A stretch of 64,000 nt of DNA from an uncultured Eubacteriales bacterium (GCA_900544975.1 UQXI01000006.1:27100-91099); one strand, 5' to 3'. Positions 51,388-60,248 are shown, counted from the stretch's first letter. Numbers and translations: made by a program. Notes: generated by a model not told the origin, from the sequence alone.

Positions 51388-52803
51388 ATGAATCAAAAGG
51401 CAAACACATTTCTTGAAACCGAGCGGATCGGTAAGTTGATGGCAAAGTACGCCGTCCCCTGTGTGATCTCTCTGCTGGTAGCGGCACTCTACAACATCGT
51501 GGACCAAATTTTTATTGCCAACGCAGACTATCTTGGTTCCTACGGAAACGCTGCCAATACGGTGGTCTTCCCATTGACTGTGGTGGCCTTGTCTATCGCA
51601 GTGATGATTGGCGACGGCTGCTGTGCCTTTGTCAGCATCAACCTGGGAGCCGGAGACAAGGATACCTCCCACAAGAGCATCGGCAGCGCGGTACTGCTGT
51701 GTATCGTATCCAGCCTTCTTTTGACGGCTCTCTATCTGGTATTCCAAGAGCCGATTTTGATCCTGTTCGGCGGGCAAGTCAACGGAGAAACCTTTCACCA
51801 CGCCAAGGAATACTTTTTCTGGATTACCCTGGGCATACCGTTCTATATGTTTGGGCAGGCGCTCAATCCCATTATCCGCTCCGACGGCAGTCCCAAGTTC
51901 GCAATGGCCTCCACCCTGGCCGGTGCGTTCGTCAACATCATACTGGATCCCATTTTTATTTTTGTGTTCCGTTGGGGCATGATGGGCGCAGCGGTGGCTA
52001 CGGTATTGGGGCAGGTCCTCACCGCCGCCTTGGCGGTTTGGTACCTCTGCCACATGAAGGCTGTCCGGTTGGAGCGGGCCAGCTTCCGTCTTCACGGCCA
52101 GCTCGCAAAGAAATATCTTCCTCTCGGTATTTGCAGTTTTTTGTCACAAATCTCCCTGGTCATGGCAATGGCAGCGATTCAGAATATGACCCTAAAATAC
52201 AGCGCCCTGGACCCAATCTTCGGGCAGACGCAGTACGCGCAGATTCCCATGGCGGTGCTGGGTATCGTGATGAAGTTCTTCCAAGTCGTCATATCCATCG
52301 CCGTAGGGCTGGCAGCAGGCTGTATCCCGGTGGTGGGCTACAACATCGGCGCGGACCGCAAAGATCGGGCCAGCGCTCTGTTCACGCGCCTTTTGGCGGC
52401 AGAGGCCATGGTGGGATTTGTGGCGCTCCTGATTGTAGAGCTGTTTCCCAGACAACTCATTGGCATCTTTGGCGCCGCGAATGAGAGTGCCTATTACACA
52501 GAATATGCAGTCAAATGTTTCCGCATTTATCTGTGTATGACCGTACTCGCTACGGTGAACAAAGGGACCTTCATCTATTTACAGTCCTTGGGAAAAGCAT
52601 TTGCCTCCACACTCCTTTCCTTGGTACGTGAAGTCGTGTTCGGCGTAGGCTTCGCCTTGCTATTGCCACTCCAATTTGGGTTGGACGGGGTGTTGTATTC
52701 CATGCCAGTCTCCGATTTTTTGACATTCCTGATTTGTCTGGCGGTTATTCTCTATACCTACCGGACGTTAAAGTCTGGCTGCGTGAAACAGCAAAAACAA
52801 TAA
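51388..52803 (+). CDS. MATE-family multidrug/cation antiporter
   Basis: A 471-residue protein with about 12 membrane segments. Signatures are LYNIVDQIFIAN, the conserved SDGSPKFAMASTLAG, NIILDPIFIFVFRWG and a repeated second-half GFxxP-like layout (IPVVGYNIGA). It groups with Firmicute MATE exporters that remove drugs or cationic compounds using Na+ or H+; the substrate is unknown. The ATG at 51388 follows GAGGAGG. It follows a structured leader and lies in a less GC-rich accessory block. Confidence 0.92.
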   Translation: MNQKANTFLETERIGKLMAKYAVPCVISLLVAALYNIVDQIFIANADYLGSYGNAANTVVFPLTVVALSIAVMIGDGCCAFVSINLGAGDKDTSHKSIGSAVLLCIVSSLLLTALYLVFQEPILILFGGQVNGETFHHAKEYFFWITLGIPFYMFGQALNPIIRSDGSPKFAMASTLAGAFVNIILDPIFIFVFRWGMMGAAVATVLGQVLTAALAVWYLCHMKAVRLERASFRLHGQLAKKYLPLGICSFLSQISLVMAMAAIQNMTLKYSALDPIFGQTQYAQIPMAVLGIVMKFFQVVISIAVGLAAGCIPVVGYNIGADRKDRASALFTRLLAAEAMVGFVALLIVELFPRQLIGIFGAANESAYYTEYAVKCFRIYLCMTVLATVNKGTFIYLQSLGKAFASTLLSLVREVVFGVGFALLLPLQFGLDGVLYSMPVSDFLTFLICLAVILYTYRTLKSGCVKQQKQ

Positions 52804-52873
52804 ACGGCATGGTATGAGTCGCTCTTGATTGGAAAACAGGCAAAGGGTCTGATGGATCGTTGAAGGCAATTCC

Positions 52874-53011
52874 TCAATCCCCGGAGCAGATTTTCCGCCC
52901 AAGCTCCAAAATCCATTCCGCCTCTTCCGATGGAGTGACATGCTCCAAATTGTTGATCCAGTCCCGCAAGCGTGGGTCGCTGCCACAAAAAAACTGCTTG
53001 GTGTTCTTCAT
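52874..53011 (-). CDS. 45-residue small protein downstream of the HXXEE gene
   Basis: A short protein reading MKNTKQFFCGSDPRLRDWIN and ending WILELGRKICSGD, with two Cys and no membrane segment. The ATG at 53011 has GGAAGGG at spacing 9; an earlier ATG at 53020 would have none. It begins 20 bases after the HXXEE protein stop on the same strand, so the two are probably one operon. I do not recognise a family. Confidence 0.5.
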   Translation of the reverse strand: MKNTKQFFCGSDPRLRDWINNLEHVTPSEEAEWILELGRKICSGD

Positions 53012-53031
53012 AATGGCCATCCCTTCCAGAC

Positions 53032-53724
53032 TTAATAATCCAGACCGTAGTCCGCTTCAAATTCTTCCGCATACTGTCCATAGTAGCCCCGGTCCGTAAA
53101 GACATAGGGAGAATTCTCTTTCCCCAGCACCATCTCTGGCAGGTTGATCAGCAGGAAACACAGGCCAAACATGGCCACCACGGCCATAACCCACTGGATT
53201 AGCGAAGGCCGGGGCTTCGATTTGAAGAGTTCAATGGCCAACCCGATCACAATGGGGAGAAATCCGAACAGAGAGGTGATCAGGCCGGGGGAATACAGGG
53301 TGTTCATCCCATAGGGGCCGAACGTCTCCATAGAACTGATTCCGATCTTGACATGAATCACCACCTCAAAGGCGGAAAACAGCATGATGGCAATTCCAGC
53401 GGGCTTTCGGAAGCCCCAGACTCTCAGGACGATACAGCCCAGCACCACACCGCCAAAATTGGTGATCATGTCCGTCAGGCGGTTCATGGGGTAACGGCTG
53501 AGGATGCCGGAGCCGTGGCTGAAGTTGTAGGAATAGTGCAGACCGCCGGGCAGTACCCACTCCTCCAATACGTGAAGCACCAGCACAACGACCGCTAACG
53601 TGCACAGGATGTTCAGCTTTGACCATGTCTTACGGTTCTTGTACACCAGCCAGATCAGCCAAATTCCGATGCCGGCCATGACATAAAGCCAGATAGAAAG
53701 CCAGCCTTGCAAAATTGTTTCCAT
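53032..53724 (-). CDS. HXXEE-motif membrane protein
   Basis: A 230-residue integral membrane protein with six to seven helices. The second helix carries HVLEEWVLPGG, the HXXEE motif of a family of unknown function thought to bind metal; a second His lies in VIHVKIG. The start at 53724 has GGAGG nine bases upstream. It is divergent from a TetR-type regulator with a large palindrome between them, a layout typical of a regulated transporter-like gene. Confidence 0.75.
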   Translation of the reverse strand: METILQGWLSIWLYVMAGIGIWLIWLVYKNRKTWSKLNILCTLAVVVLVLHVLEEWVLPGGLHYSYNFSHGSGILSRYPMNRLTDMITNFGGVVLGCIVLRVWGFRKPAGIAIMLFSAFEVVIHVKIGISSMETFGPYGMNTLYSPGLITSLFGFLPIVIGLAIELFKSKPRPSLIQWVMAVVAMFGLCFLLINLPEMVLGKENSPYVFTDRGYYGQYAEEFEADYGLDY

Positions 53725-53743
53725 GAGAAGACCTCCAAAAATA

Positions 53744-53793
53744 TTCTGGGACGATTGTATCACTTGCAGCTTTGTGATACAATAGTCCCAGAA
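53744..53793. promoter_or_regulatory. operator-like 50-bp palindrome between the HXXEE and TetR genes
   Basis: TTCTGGGAC and ATTGTATCAC on the left match GTGATACAAT and GTCCCAGAA on the right around a 10-base centre. It is the obvious binding site for the adjacent TetR protein. Confidence 0.75.
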
Positions 53794-53817
53794 CTTATGA
53801 AACAGGAGGCCGCAAAG

Positions 53818-54411
53818 TTGTACCATATCCAGAAAGACATTCGGGCTCAGAAGTCCGCAAAGCTGATTGGCGAAGGGATGCTGAAATGTCTGGGAGAGAA
53901 ACGGTTTGAGGAAATCTCTGTTTCGGATGTTCAGAGAGCATCTTCCGTAGGCCGCTCTACGTTTTACCGCCTGTTTGATAACACGGCTGATGTGCTGGCA
54001 TATTTGTGCGACGGTATTTTTGAGCAGGCCAATCGGGAGTATGCGGAGCTCTGTAAGCTGACCGCCGATGAGACCACCTTGCGCTTTATCCGCATCTGGA
54101 TGGAGCATCAGGCACTGCTGCAAGCGATTGTGGACTCTGGACGAACGGAATTTCTCCATGCGGCGCATATGAAATATCTGGCGCCAAACACCACATTTTT
54201 CCCGGGAACCGAATCTATGGACCGCATTCAGGTGGAATATTTGATGACGACACTCACCTCCTGCATCGCTGCCTTTTTGAGCGTCTGGGTCAAAAGCGGC
54301 GGGAAGGAAACCGCTGAGCAGCTTCAAACCCGCATCAAAATCTGCTTTCACATGCTGGGGCTGATCTTCGAAGAAAAGAGCGGAAGCCCTCATGCCATCA
54401 GTCAAATCTGA
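53818..54411 (+). CDS. TetR/AcrR-family transcription regulator
   Basis: A 197-residue regulator with an N-terminal HTH (KRFEEISVSDVQRASSVGRSTFYRLF) and a variable, helical ligand domain with a hydrophobic core (TTLTSCIAAFLSVWV). The TTG at 53818 is chosen because AGGAGG lies eight bases upstream; an ATG at 53797 would have none. It is divergent from the HXXEE gene across a palindrome, so it probably represses that operon and itself. Confidence 0.85.
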   Translation: MYHIQKDIRAQKSAKLIGEGMLKCLGEKRFEEISVSDVQRASSVGRSTFYRLFDNTADVLAYLCDGIFEQANREYAELCKLTADETTLRFIRIWMEHQALLQAIVDSGRTEFLHAAHMKYLAPNTTFFPGTESMDRIQVEYLMTTLTSCIAAFLSVWVKSGGKETAEQLQTRIKICFHMLGLIFEEKSGSPHAISQI

Positions 54412-54469
54412 CATCATCCTGGTCAAAGAAATCTTGTCCTGATTGGCGTACTGATTCCTAAGCAAAAAC

Positions 54470-54500
54470 TCCCTGGCTGCAACCGGCCAGGGAGCTTTTA
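54470..54500. terminator. terminator of the TetR gene
   Basis: CTCCCTGGC pairs with GCCAGGGAG, followed by CTTTTA. Confidence 0.8.
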
Positions 54501-54543
54501 CAGGAAACGGCTGTTTGGATTTATGTCCAAGCATCCCCATGTT

Positions 54544-54738
54544 CTACAGGACATTCCATCGCCGCTTCTACGCTGCTTGCAAAACCCCAGAGAAGTACAC
54601 TCCCGTCCGCTCGGCCATGCCGTTCAGCCAGGACGGGATGAACAGACTTTTTACAGTCTCGTCGTCATAAAGTTGCTGGTAATCCTGTCCCTTGTACGCA
54701 GACCTTTTGAGGCGCCTCCGGCCCGTATCCTTTGACTC
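54544..54738 (-). pseudogene. relic of a HicB-type antitoxin
   Basis: The frame reads RRRLKRSAYKGQDYQQLYDD then FIPSWLNGMAERTGVYFSGV, LQAA, stop, KRRWNVL, stop. The IPSWLNxMAERxGxxFSxVLQxALKExL pattern is the C-terminal DNA-binding part of HicB-family antitoxins. The N-terminus is missing and a nonsense codon interrupts the last helix, so it is dead. No HicA toxin is seen nearby. Confidence 0.5.
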
Positions 54739-54890
54739 ATGTATAGCAAAAACCAGTTATCTTTCAGATTATTTTATGCAGCCCCTCAATTATTTCTGCG
54801 TCGAAAAGAGGCAGACTTTGTCGACAATCCTGAATACCTACGTTTTCTGTCGTAGAATCTCCCTATCACTACCACAAGGGAGAATACATT

Positions 54891-55241
54891 ATGGAATATG
54901 CTCAAATCATTCGGGATACCCTCCGGCAGCTGGGAGTTGGTGGAAATTACATTGCACAACAGCGAACCGTAGCAGCGATTCAGATGGCCGTCGATGATGA
55001 GAATCGTTTACTCCATGTGACCAAAAGTATCTATTACCCGGCGGCAGAGATATGCGGCTGCAAGTGGAGCACCGTGGAGCGCAACATTCGTATGGTGATC
55101 CAGCGGGTTTGGCGCATCAACCCCCAGGGGCTGATACAGATGGCAGGCTACCCGCTCAATGAGCCGCCCACTGCCTCGGACTTCATCGAAATTCTGGCGC
55201 ACTACATCCGGTGCAATCTGGTAGCCCCTGGACAGGATTGA
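54891..55241 (+). CDS. stand-alone Spo0A C-terminal-like DNA-binding protein
   Basis: A 116-residue protein similar to the effector domain of Spo0A without a receiver domain. IIRDTLRQLGVGGNYIAQQR matches the start of the Spo0A-C fold; HVTKSIYYPAAEICGCKWSTVERNIRMVIQRVW matches the recognition helices with the VERNIR signature. Such orphan domains occur on accessory DNA of gut Clostridia; whether they bind 0A boxes is unknown. The ATG at 54891 follows GGGAG. Confidence 0.75.
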   Translation: MEYAQIIRDTLRQLGVGGNYIAQQRTVAAIQMAVDDENRLLHVTKSIYYPAAEICGCKWSTVERNIRMVIQRVWRINPQGLIQMAGYPLNEPPTASDFIEILAHYIRCNLVAPGQD

Positions 55242-55263
55242 CTGGGCTACCATAGGCAAAATC

Positions 55264-55300
55264 GGGGCTGTTTCAACACCGAAGTTTTGAAACAGCCCTT
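55264..55300 (+). terminator. terminator of the Spo0A-C-like gene
   Basis: GGGCTGTTTCAA pairs with TTGAAACAGCCC, followed by TTTGC. Confidence 0.75.
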
Positions 55301-55506
55301 TGCTCTGCTTGCAAGGAACCGCCGTCGGCGTACCTGATATTTGCATTTCCTCGGTGATGGAACGGTCCAAACCGTTCCCTGGGGGAGGTCCGGTACCACC
55401 TCATACCTTCCCCCTGATTTCGTAACACTGACCCATGGGTTCGCCCGTAGTGGGCGCTGGGGATTCGCCAGGGATTTGCATGGATCTTATCGGCCTCAAA
55501 ATCAAT
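55301..55506. other. gap with no gene seen
   Basis: No credible gene or RNA was recognised here. Short frames lack ribosome sites. A GC-rich stretch near 55440-55470 (CCCGTAGTGGGCG) may be a worn REP-like arm. Confidence 0.3.
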
Positions 55507-55546
55507 TCTGGCTGGAAGCCAGGGATCTCCCGGGCTTCCAGCCAGA
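55507..55546 (-). terminator. terminator of the CBS-DHH diphosphatase gene
   Basis: TCTGGCTGGAAGCC pairs with its exact complement across a 12-base loop, followed on the minus strand by ATTGATTTTG. Confidence 0.8.
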
Positions 55547-55564
55547 TGGCTTCTGTTGTAATGC

Positions 55565-57181
55565 TTAGCCCCACAGTGCGGTCAGCATGGGGATGATCTG
55601 CTTCTTCCGGGACATCACCTTGGGTAAGAACACCTCATTATCCCGCACATCGGCATTGAACGCCTGGCGGATGGTGTCTTCGTCACCCAGGTAGACCAGC
55701 TGGGTACCCTCCAAGAGCACATCGGTGAGCATGAGAATCATCATGCTGTAACCCCGCTCCTCCATGGTCCTGTGCATGACCTCCAAAAACTCCTGCTTCC
55801 GATCCAGCAGGTGGGGAGAATCCACACAGGTGATCTGGCTGACGCCAAAGAAGTGGCCGGCAATGTGAAATTCCTTGAAGTCCGTAAACAGCAGATCCTC
55901 CACCGGCCGGTCCTCGGAGGCGGAGGCGGAGAAAATAGACCTGCCCAGCTCCTCCAGGGAGACGTTGGCAATCCTGGACATTCTGGCAGCCATCCGCCGG
56001 TCCTGGGAGGTGCATGTGGGGGACTTGAACATGACCGTATCTGACACAATGGCAGACGCCATCAGCCCGGCCATCTTCTCCGAGGGCATCAGCCCCCGCT
56101 CCTGGAACATACTGGCCACAATGGTGGTAGTGGAGCCCACCGGCTCATTGCGGACATAGATGGGGTTGGTGGTCTGGATATCTGCCAGCCGGTGGTGATC
56201 GATGATCTCCAGAATTTGAGCCTCTTCCAGGCCGGGGACGGACTGGGCCCGCTCGTTATGGTCCACCAGAACCACCCGCTTCCGCCGGGGGCGGAGCAAA
56301 TGATTTTGGTACAGCAGACCTACAATTTTTTCCTTTTCATCCAAAATGGGATAGCAGGAGGCCCGCTCTTTCAGGACAATTTCCTTCACATCGTCCACCA
56401 GGTCATCCAGGTGGAAGGAAACCAGACGCTTCCTGCGGCAGATCCTGCCGATGGGGGTGGAGTGGTAAATGAGGCGCACCGCCCGGTAGGCATCGCAGGG
56501 GGTGGAAATGATGCAGGTTCGGGTCTCCAGATTCCGCAGCTCCTCGGGCAGCTCCGTCTGGCACAGGACCAGGCAGTTCACATTCAGCTCCAGCGCCCGG
56601 CGGATGAGGCCTGGCTGGTGACCGCAGATGACGACAGAGTCCGTATCGGAGAAGAGGAGGCTTTCCCGGCTCTGGGGCAGGGCAATGATCACCTCGCCGC
56701 TGATCAAATCTGCGGAGTCCTCTCCCTCGTTGAGGAGCTTCCCCTCCAGAACGCTCAGGAGGTTGAATACCGGGACCCGGTCCAGCCTGGGTCTGTAGAT
56801 GGTCTGCATGTCATACTCGGCAATGTCCTCTGGCAGGAGCATCCCGTACAAGCTTCCGTCGTCGTTGGCCACTGCGATGCCCGGCAGGCTGCCATTCTCC
56901 TGCAAAACACCCCAGGCCCGGCTCACCGTGACCGCTGCCCCCAGGGCGGGCGGGGTGTCATACTCCAGATCTCGGACCTGGGTGTACATGGAATTGATCA
57001 GGACCGGCGGCTCAAAGCCGAATCTGTCCAAGACCAGCTGGGTCTCATCGCTGATGTGCCCCAGACGGGCTGCCTGGTACTCCCGGTCACCCAGGGTGTT
57101 GCGCAGAGCCGCATAGGCCATGGCTGAAACAATGGAATCGGTATCCGGGTTTCGGTGCCCGGTGACATAAATGGGGTCCAT
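55565..57181 (-). CDS. manganese-dependent inorganic pyrophosphatase with CBS and DRTGG domains
   Basis: A 538-residue family II pyrophosphatase that hydrolyses PPi to phosphate. The DHH catalytic parts are GHRNPDTDSIVSAMAYA, VLVDHNE, EIIDHHRLADIQTTNP and SDTVMFKSPTC. Between the first parts lie a CBS pair (about 70-130 and 250-300) and a DRTGG-like insert (about 150-240), which in relatives bind adenine nucleotides and regulate activity. DHHA2 closes the protein. The ATG at 57181 has GGGAGG at spacing 8. Confidence 0.93.
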   Translation of the reverse strand: MDPIYVTGHRNPDTDSIVSAMAYAALRNTLGDREYQAARLGHISDETQLVLDRFGFEPPVLINSMYTQVRDLEYDTPPALGAAVTVSRAWGVLQENGSLPGIAVANDDGSLYGMLLPEDIAEYDMQTIYRPRLDRVPVFNLLSVLEGKLLNEGEDSADLISGEVIIALPQSRESLLFSDTDSVVICGHQPGLIRRALELNVNCLVLCQTELPEELRNLETRTCIISTPCDAYRAVRLIYHSTPIGRICRRKRLVSFHLDDLVDDVKEIVLKERASCYPILDEKEKIVGLLYQNHLLRPRRKRVVLVDHNERAQSVPGLEEAQILEIIDHHRLADIQTTNPIYVRNEPVGSTTTIVASMFQERGLMPSEKMAGLMASAIVSDTVMFKSPTCTSQDRRMAARMSRIANVSLEELGRSIFSASASEDRPVEDLLFTDFKEFHIAGHFFGVSQITCVDSPHLLDRKQEFLEVMHRTMEERGYSMMILMLTDVLLEGTQLVYLGDEDTIRQAFNADVRDNEVFLPKVMSRKKQIIPMLTALWG

Positions 57182-57220
57182 AGAAAACGCCTCCCAAATC
57201 AAATCCGCCAGTTTCCCATT

Positions 57221-57249
57221 AGTCTACCACGAAATCATCGCTTCTACAA
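57221..57249 (-). promoter_or_regulatory. sigma-A type promoter for the CBS-DHH diphosphatase gene
   Basis: On the minus strand TTGTAG (57249-57244) and TAGACT (57226-57221) are 17 bases apart. Confidence 0.55.
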
Positions 57250-57281
57250 GAAAAACTGAGAGAAATATGGAGCCAAACTAT

Positions 57282-58286
57282 CTACCGTGTAATTTCCCCG
57301 GCCAGGCTTTTCTGGAACAGAGCGCGAATCTCCTCCTGCTGCAGCCCCTGGCCCAGGGCCCACATCAGCTTGGTCATTGCCGCTTCTGTGGTCATATCTC
57401 CGCCCTGGATGACCCCCAGCTCCAGCAGCTTCTTCCCCACCTGGTACACATTCAGGTTGCTGCTGTCATAGAGGCACTGGGAGCAGACCACCACACTGAC
57501 CCCCCGGTCCACTGCGCCCTGAATGCCCCGACCGGGGTTCCGGTGCAGGAAGTGCATACCGCCCAGGCCGAAGGCCTCAATGACAATGCCCCGGTAACCC
57601 AAGTCCACCAAAATGTCGAAGATGCTTGGATCCAGACCTGGGGTCAGCTTCAGCAGAAACACCTGGCGGCTGGCCTGGGGGAGGAAGCGGGCCGGACCTG
57701 TGATCCGGGGCAGCATCGTCTCGTCCAGCTCCAATCCCATGGCGGTAACACGCCCCACATACCGGCTGTTGATGCTCTCAAAGGCGGCAAAATCCGAGGC
57801 CCGAACCTTCACCGCCCGACAGCCCAGCATGATCTTCCGATCAAAGGCCAGGAACACGCCGGGCTTCCCAGAGGCCGCCATGGCAAAGGCGGTGCGGAGA
57901 TTGGACGGCGCATCGGAGAGGAAATCTGCCAGAGGTAGCTGGGACCCTGTAAACACCACCGGAAGGTCGATATTCTCCAGCATAAACGTGGCCATGGAGG
58001 CCGTATAGGCCATGGTATCCGTGCCATGGGATACCACAATGCCGTCATAGCCGCCCCGGGCCTCAAAAATCGCCCGAGCGATGATCACCCACTCCTCCGG
58101 CTGGATGTTGGAGGAATCCAGGCACATGAGATCCTGAATGGAAATGCGGTAATAAGTACGGAGCTGATTCAACTCCCGCTCCAGAACGTCGCTGCGGCGG
58201 GGCTCCAGGCCCTCGCCACCGGGCATCGAGGCAATGGTGCCGCCAGTGGTGATGAGCAGGATGTGCTTTTTCTCCGGGCAATTCAT
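57282..58286 (-). CDS. ansA: L-asparaginase, type I-like
   Basis: A 334-residue enzyme hydrolysing asparagine to aspartate and ammonia. The first catalytic Thr is in LLITTGGTIASMPGG and the second in VVSHGTDTMAYTA with the partner Asp; a Lys lies in the AFDRKIMLG region. No signal peptide is present, so it is probably cytoplasmic. Length is normal. It lies 101 bases upstream of the diphosphatase with its own promoter. Confidence 0.93.
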   Translation of the reverse strand: MNCPEKKHILLITTGGTIASMPGGEGLEPRRSDVLERELNQLRTYYRISIQDLMCLDSSNIQPEEWVIIARAIFEARGGYDGIVVSHGTDTMAYTASMATFMLENIDLPVVFTGSQLPLADFLSDAPSNLRTAFAMAASGKPGVFLAFDRKIMLGCRAVKVRASDFAAFESINSRYVGRVTAMGLELDETMLPRITGPARFLPQASRQVFLLKLTPGLDPSIFDILVDLGYRGIVIEAFGLGGMHFLHRNPGRGIQGAVDRGVSVVVCSQCLYDSSNLNVYQVGKKLLELGVIQGGDMTTEAAMTKLMWALGQGLQQEEIRALFQKSLAGEITR

Positions 58287-58342
58287 AGAAACGGAACCTC
58301 CTGTCGGAAATGGACCGTGGACACGGTCTCTCGGTTGCCCCC

Positions 58343-58372
58343 ATTATAGCCCATTGCCTGAGGATTTGACAA
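58343..58372 (-). promoter_or_regulatory. sigma-A type promoter for ansA
   Basis: On the minus strand TTGTCA (58372-58367) and TATAAT (58348-58343) are 18 bases apart. Confidence 0.65.
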
Positions 58373-58474
58373 GAGGCGCGCCGGATTTTATTCCGCCCTT
58401 GTGCAAAATATCCCAATGGAACCGGTGGTTTACAAAAAATCCAACCTCTTGTCATATTCCCTTGGAATTTCACC

Positions 58475-58503
58475 TTGCATTGAGGCTCTGTCCATGTTAT
58501 ATT
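58475..58503 (+). promoter_or_regulatory. sigma-A type promoter for the zinc-ribbon foldase gene
   Basis: TTGCAT at 58475-58480 and TATATT at 58498-58503, spacer 17. Confidence 0.6.
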
Positions 58504-58564
58504 GAAAGAAATATGCCCCAGGTCCCGGCGTGTCCGCGTCCCAGGGAAGAAAAGAGGTCAATTC

Positions 58565-60085
58565 ATGAATTGTAAGCACTGCCAAGCTCCCCTGGAGGAT
58601 GGCAATTCCATCTGCCCCAGCTGCGGCTGGGACAACACGCTGCCGGAGGAAACGGAATCCATTCCCCTGGAAGAACTCCTGACAGCCGCCGAACCGGAGG
58701 AAGCCGCCGAGCCGGAGGAAACCATCGAGCCAGAGGAAGCTACCCAACTGCCCGAGCAGGACGCCCCTCAGACCGAGGAGCCCTCCCAGCCAAAGCCCAT
58801 CAACAAGAAGAAGCTCGCCCTGGTCATTGGCGGCGCGGTTCTGATCCTGGCGTTGATCGCCGTCGCCGTTTGGTTCCTGGCCCGTCCCACCGGCTCCACA
58901 GAGCCGGACGATCCCACCACCCCCACCACAGAGACAACCCCGGAAGAGACCGCAGAACCCACCGGCGTCCTGGTCCGGGAGGGCTATACCTTTGATGGGG
59001 AAGACATCACCCCAGAGCTGGGCAAAACGGTAGCCACCATGGGGGACGCCACCCTCACCAATGGCCTGCTGCAGATCTTCTACTGGAGATCCTACTACGA
59101 CTTCCTCAACAACTACAATAACTACATTGCCTATATAGGCCTGGACACCACCAAACCCCTGGGAGAGCAGACCTGCGGTATGTCCTCCACCCCCATGACC
59201 TGGGAGCAATTCTTCCTGGATAACGCCATCCAGACCTGGGCCCAGTACCAGTCCATCCGCAACGAAGCCCTGGCCGCCGGCTACACCACCTCCGCAGACG
59301 CCCAGGCTCAGATCGACAGCGGCGCAGAGCTGCTGGAGACCAGCGCCCAGCAATATGGCTTTGACTCCGTGCAGGCCATGCTGGAGGCCGATTTTGGCGC
59401 CGGCGTCACCGCCGAAACCTACGGGGCTTACCTGGAGCTGTATATGTCCAGCATGGATTACTACTACGCCCAGATGGACAGCCTCACCCCCAGTGAGGCG
59501 GAGGTCGAGGCCTATTACACGGAAAACCAGGAGACCTTCACCCAAAACGGCATCAACAAGGATGAGACCCCGGCCACCATCAACGTCCGCCATATCCTGA
59601 TCGCGCCCGAGGGCGAGAAGGCCGGTACCGACGAAAACGGCAACGCCGTTTACTCCGAGGAGCAGCTGGCTGCCGCCAAGGAGAAAGCGCAAGCCCTCTA
59701 TGACCAGTGGTTGGCAGGGGAAGCCACCGAGACCAGCTTCGCAGACCTGGTCAAAGACAACTCCACAGACACCGGCTCCGTCTCCAACGGCGGCCTGTAC
59801 GAAAATGTCACCCCAAATCGGATGGTGGAGGAATTCAACGACTGGTGCTTCGACCCCGCCCGCAAGCCCGGCGACACCGGCCTGGTGGAGACCATCTTCG
59901 GCTGCCACATCATGTATTTCGTCAGCGCCAGCGAGAAGACCTACTGGTACTACACCGCTGAGTCCCAGATCATGCAGGAAAAGAGCGCGCAGCTCCTGCA
60001 GACCAGCCTGGACAATCACCCCTACGAGGTCCAATACGACGCCATCGTCCTGGGTACCGTAGCTACCAGCACCGCCACTGACTAA
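58565..60085 (+). CDS. zinc-ribbon membrane protein with SurA-like and PPIC rotamase domains
   Basis: A 506-residue protein. It starts with a cytoplasmic zinc ribbon (CKHCQAPLEDGNSICPSCGW), an acidic Glu/Pro stretch, a membrane helix (about residues 80-102), a Thr/Pro linker and an extracellular SurA-N-like helical part. A parvulin-type PPIC domain begins at about residue 335 with INVRHILIAPEG and continues to SNGGLYENVTP and GLVETIFGCHIMYF. It is probably a surface foldase related to PrsA but not lipid-anchored. The ATG at 58565 follows AGAGG. Confidence 0.8.
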   Translation: MNCKHCQAPLEDGNSICPSCGWDNTLPEETESIPLEELLTAAEPEEAAEPEETIEPEEATQLPEQDAPQTEEPSQPKPINKKKLALVIGGAVLILALIAVAVWFLARPTGSTEPDDPTTPTTETTPEETAEPTGVLVREGYTFDGEDITPELGKTVATMGDATLTNGLLQIFYWRSYYDFLNNYNNYIAYIGLDTTKPLGEQTCGMSSTPMTWEQFFLDNAIQTWAQYQSIRNEALAAGYTTSADAQAQIDSGAELLETSAQQYGFDSVQAMLEADFGAGVTAETYGAYLELYMSSMDYYYAQMDSLTPSEAEVEAYYTENQETFTQNGINKDETPATINVRHILIAPEGEKAGTDENGNAVYSEEQLAAAKEKAQALYDQWLAGEATETSFADLVKDNSTDTGSVSNGGLYENVTPNRMVEEFNDWCFDPARKPGDTGLVETIFGCHIMYFVSASEKTYWYYTAESQIMQEKSAQLLQTSLDNHPYEVQYDAIVLGTVATSTATD

Positions 60086-60093
60086 TAAATAGC

Positions 60094-60134
60094 CCGTGCG
60101 TTGCAGGGATGGCCCCTGCAACGCACGGTTTTTT
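60094..60134 (+). terminator. terminator of the foldase gene
   Basis: CCGTGCGTTGCAGGG pairs with CCCTGCAACGCACGG, followed by TTTTTT. Confidence 0.92.
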
Positions 60135-60248
60135 CTGCCTCTCTTTTTCGGAAATATCGGGCATATTTGAAATTCACTGTTTCGCCTCGTTCCAAGATGT
60201 GATAGAATACCTGTCAGATATGCCACCACACAGAAGGGAGACGCTGCC

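Noticed and set aside
50918..55300. tRNA-Leu 3' end duplicated as an attachment site
   Set aside because: I looked for the tRNA 3' sequence (GTTCGACCCCGGTTAGCGGC) near the far end of the block and did not see it.
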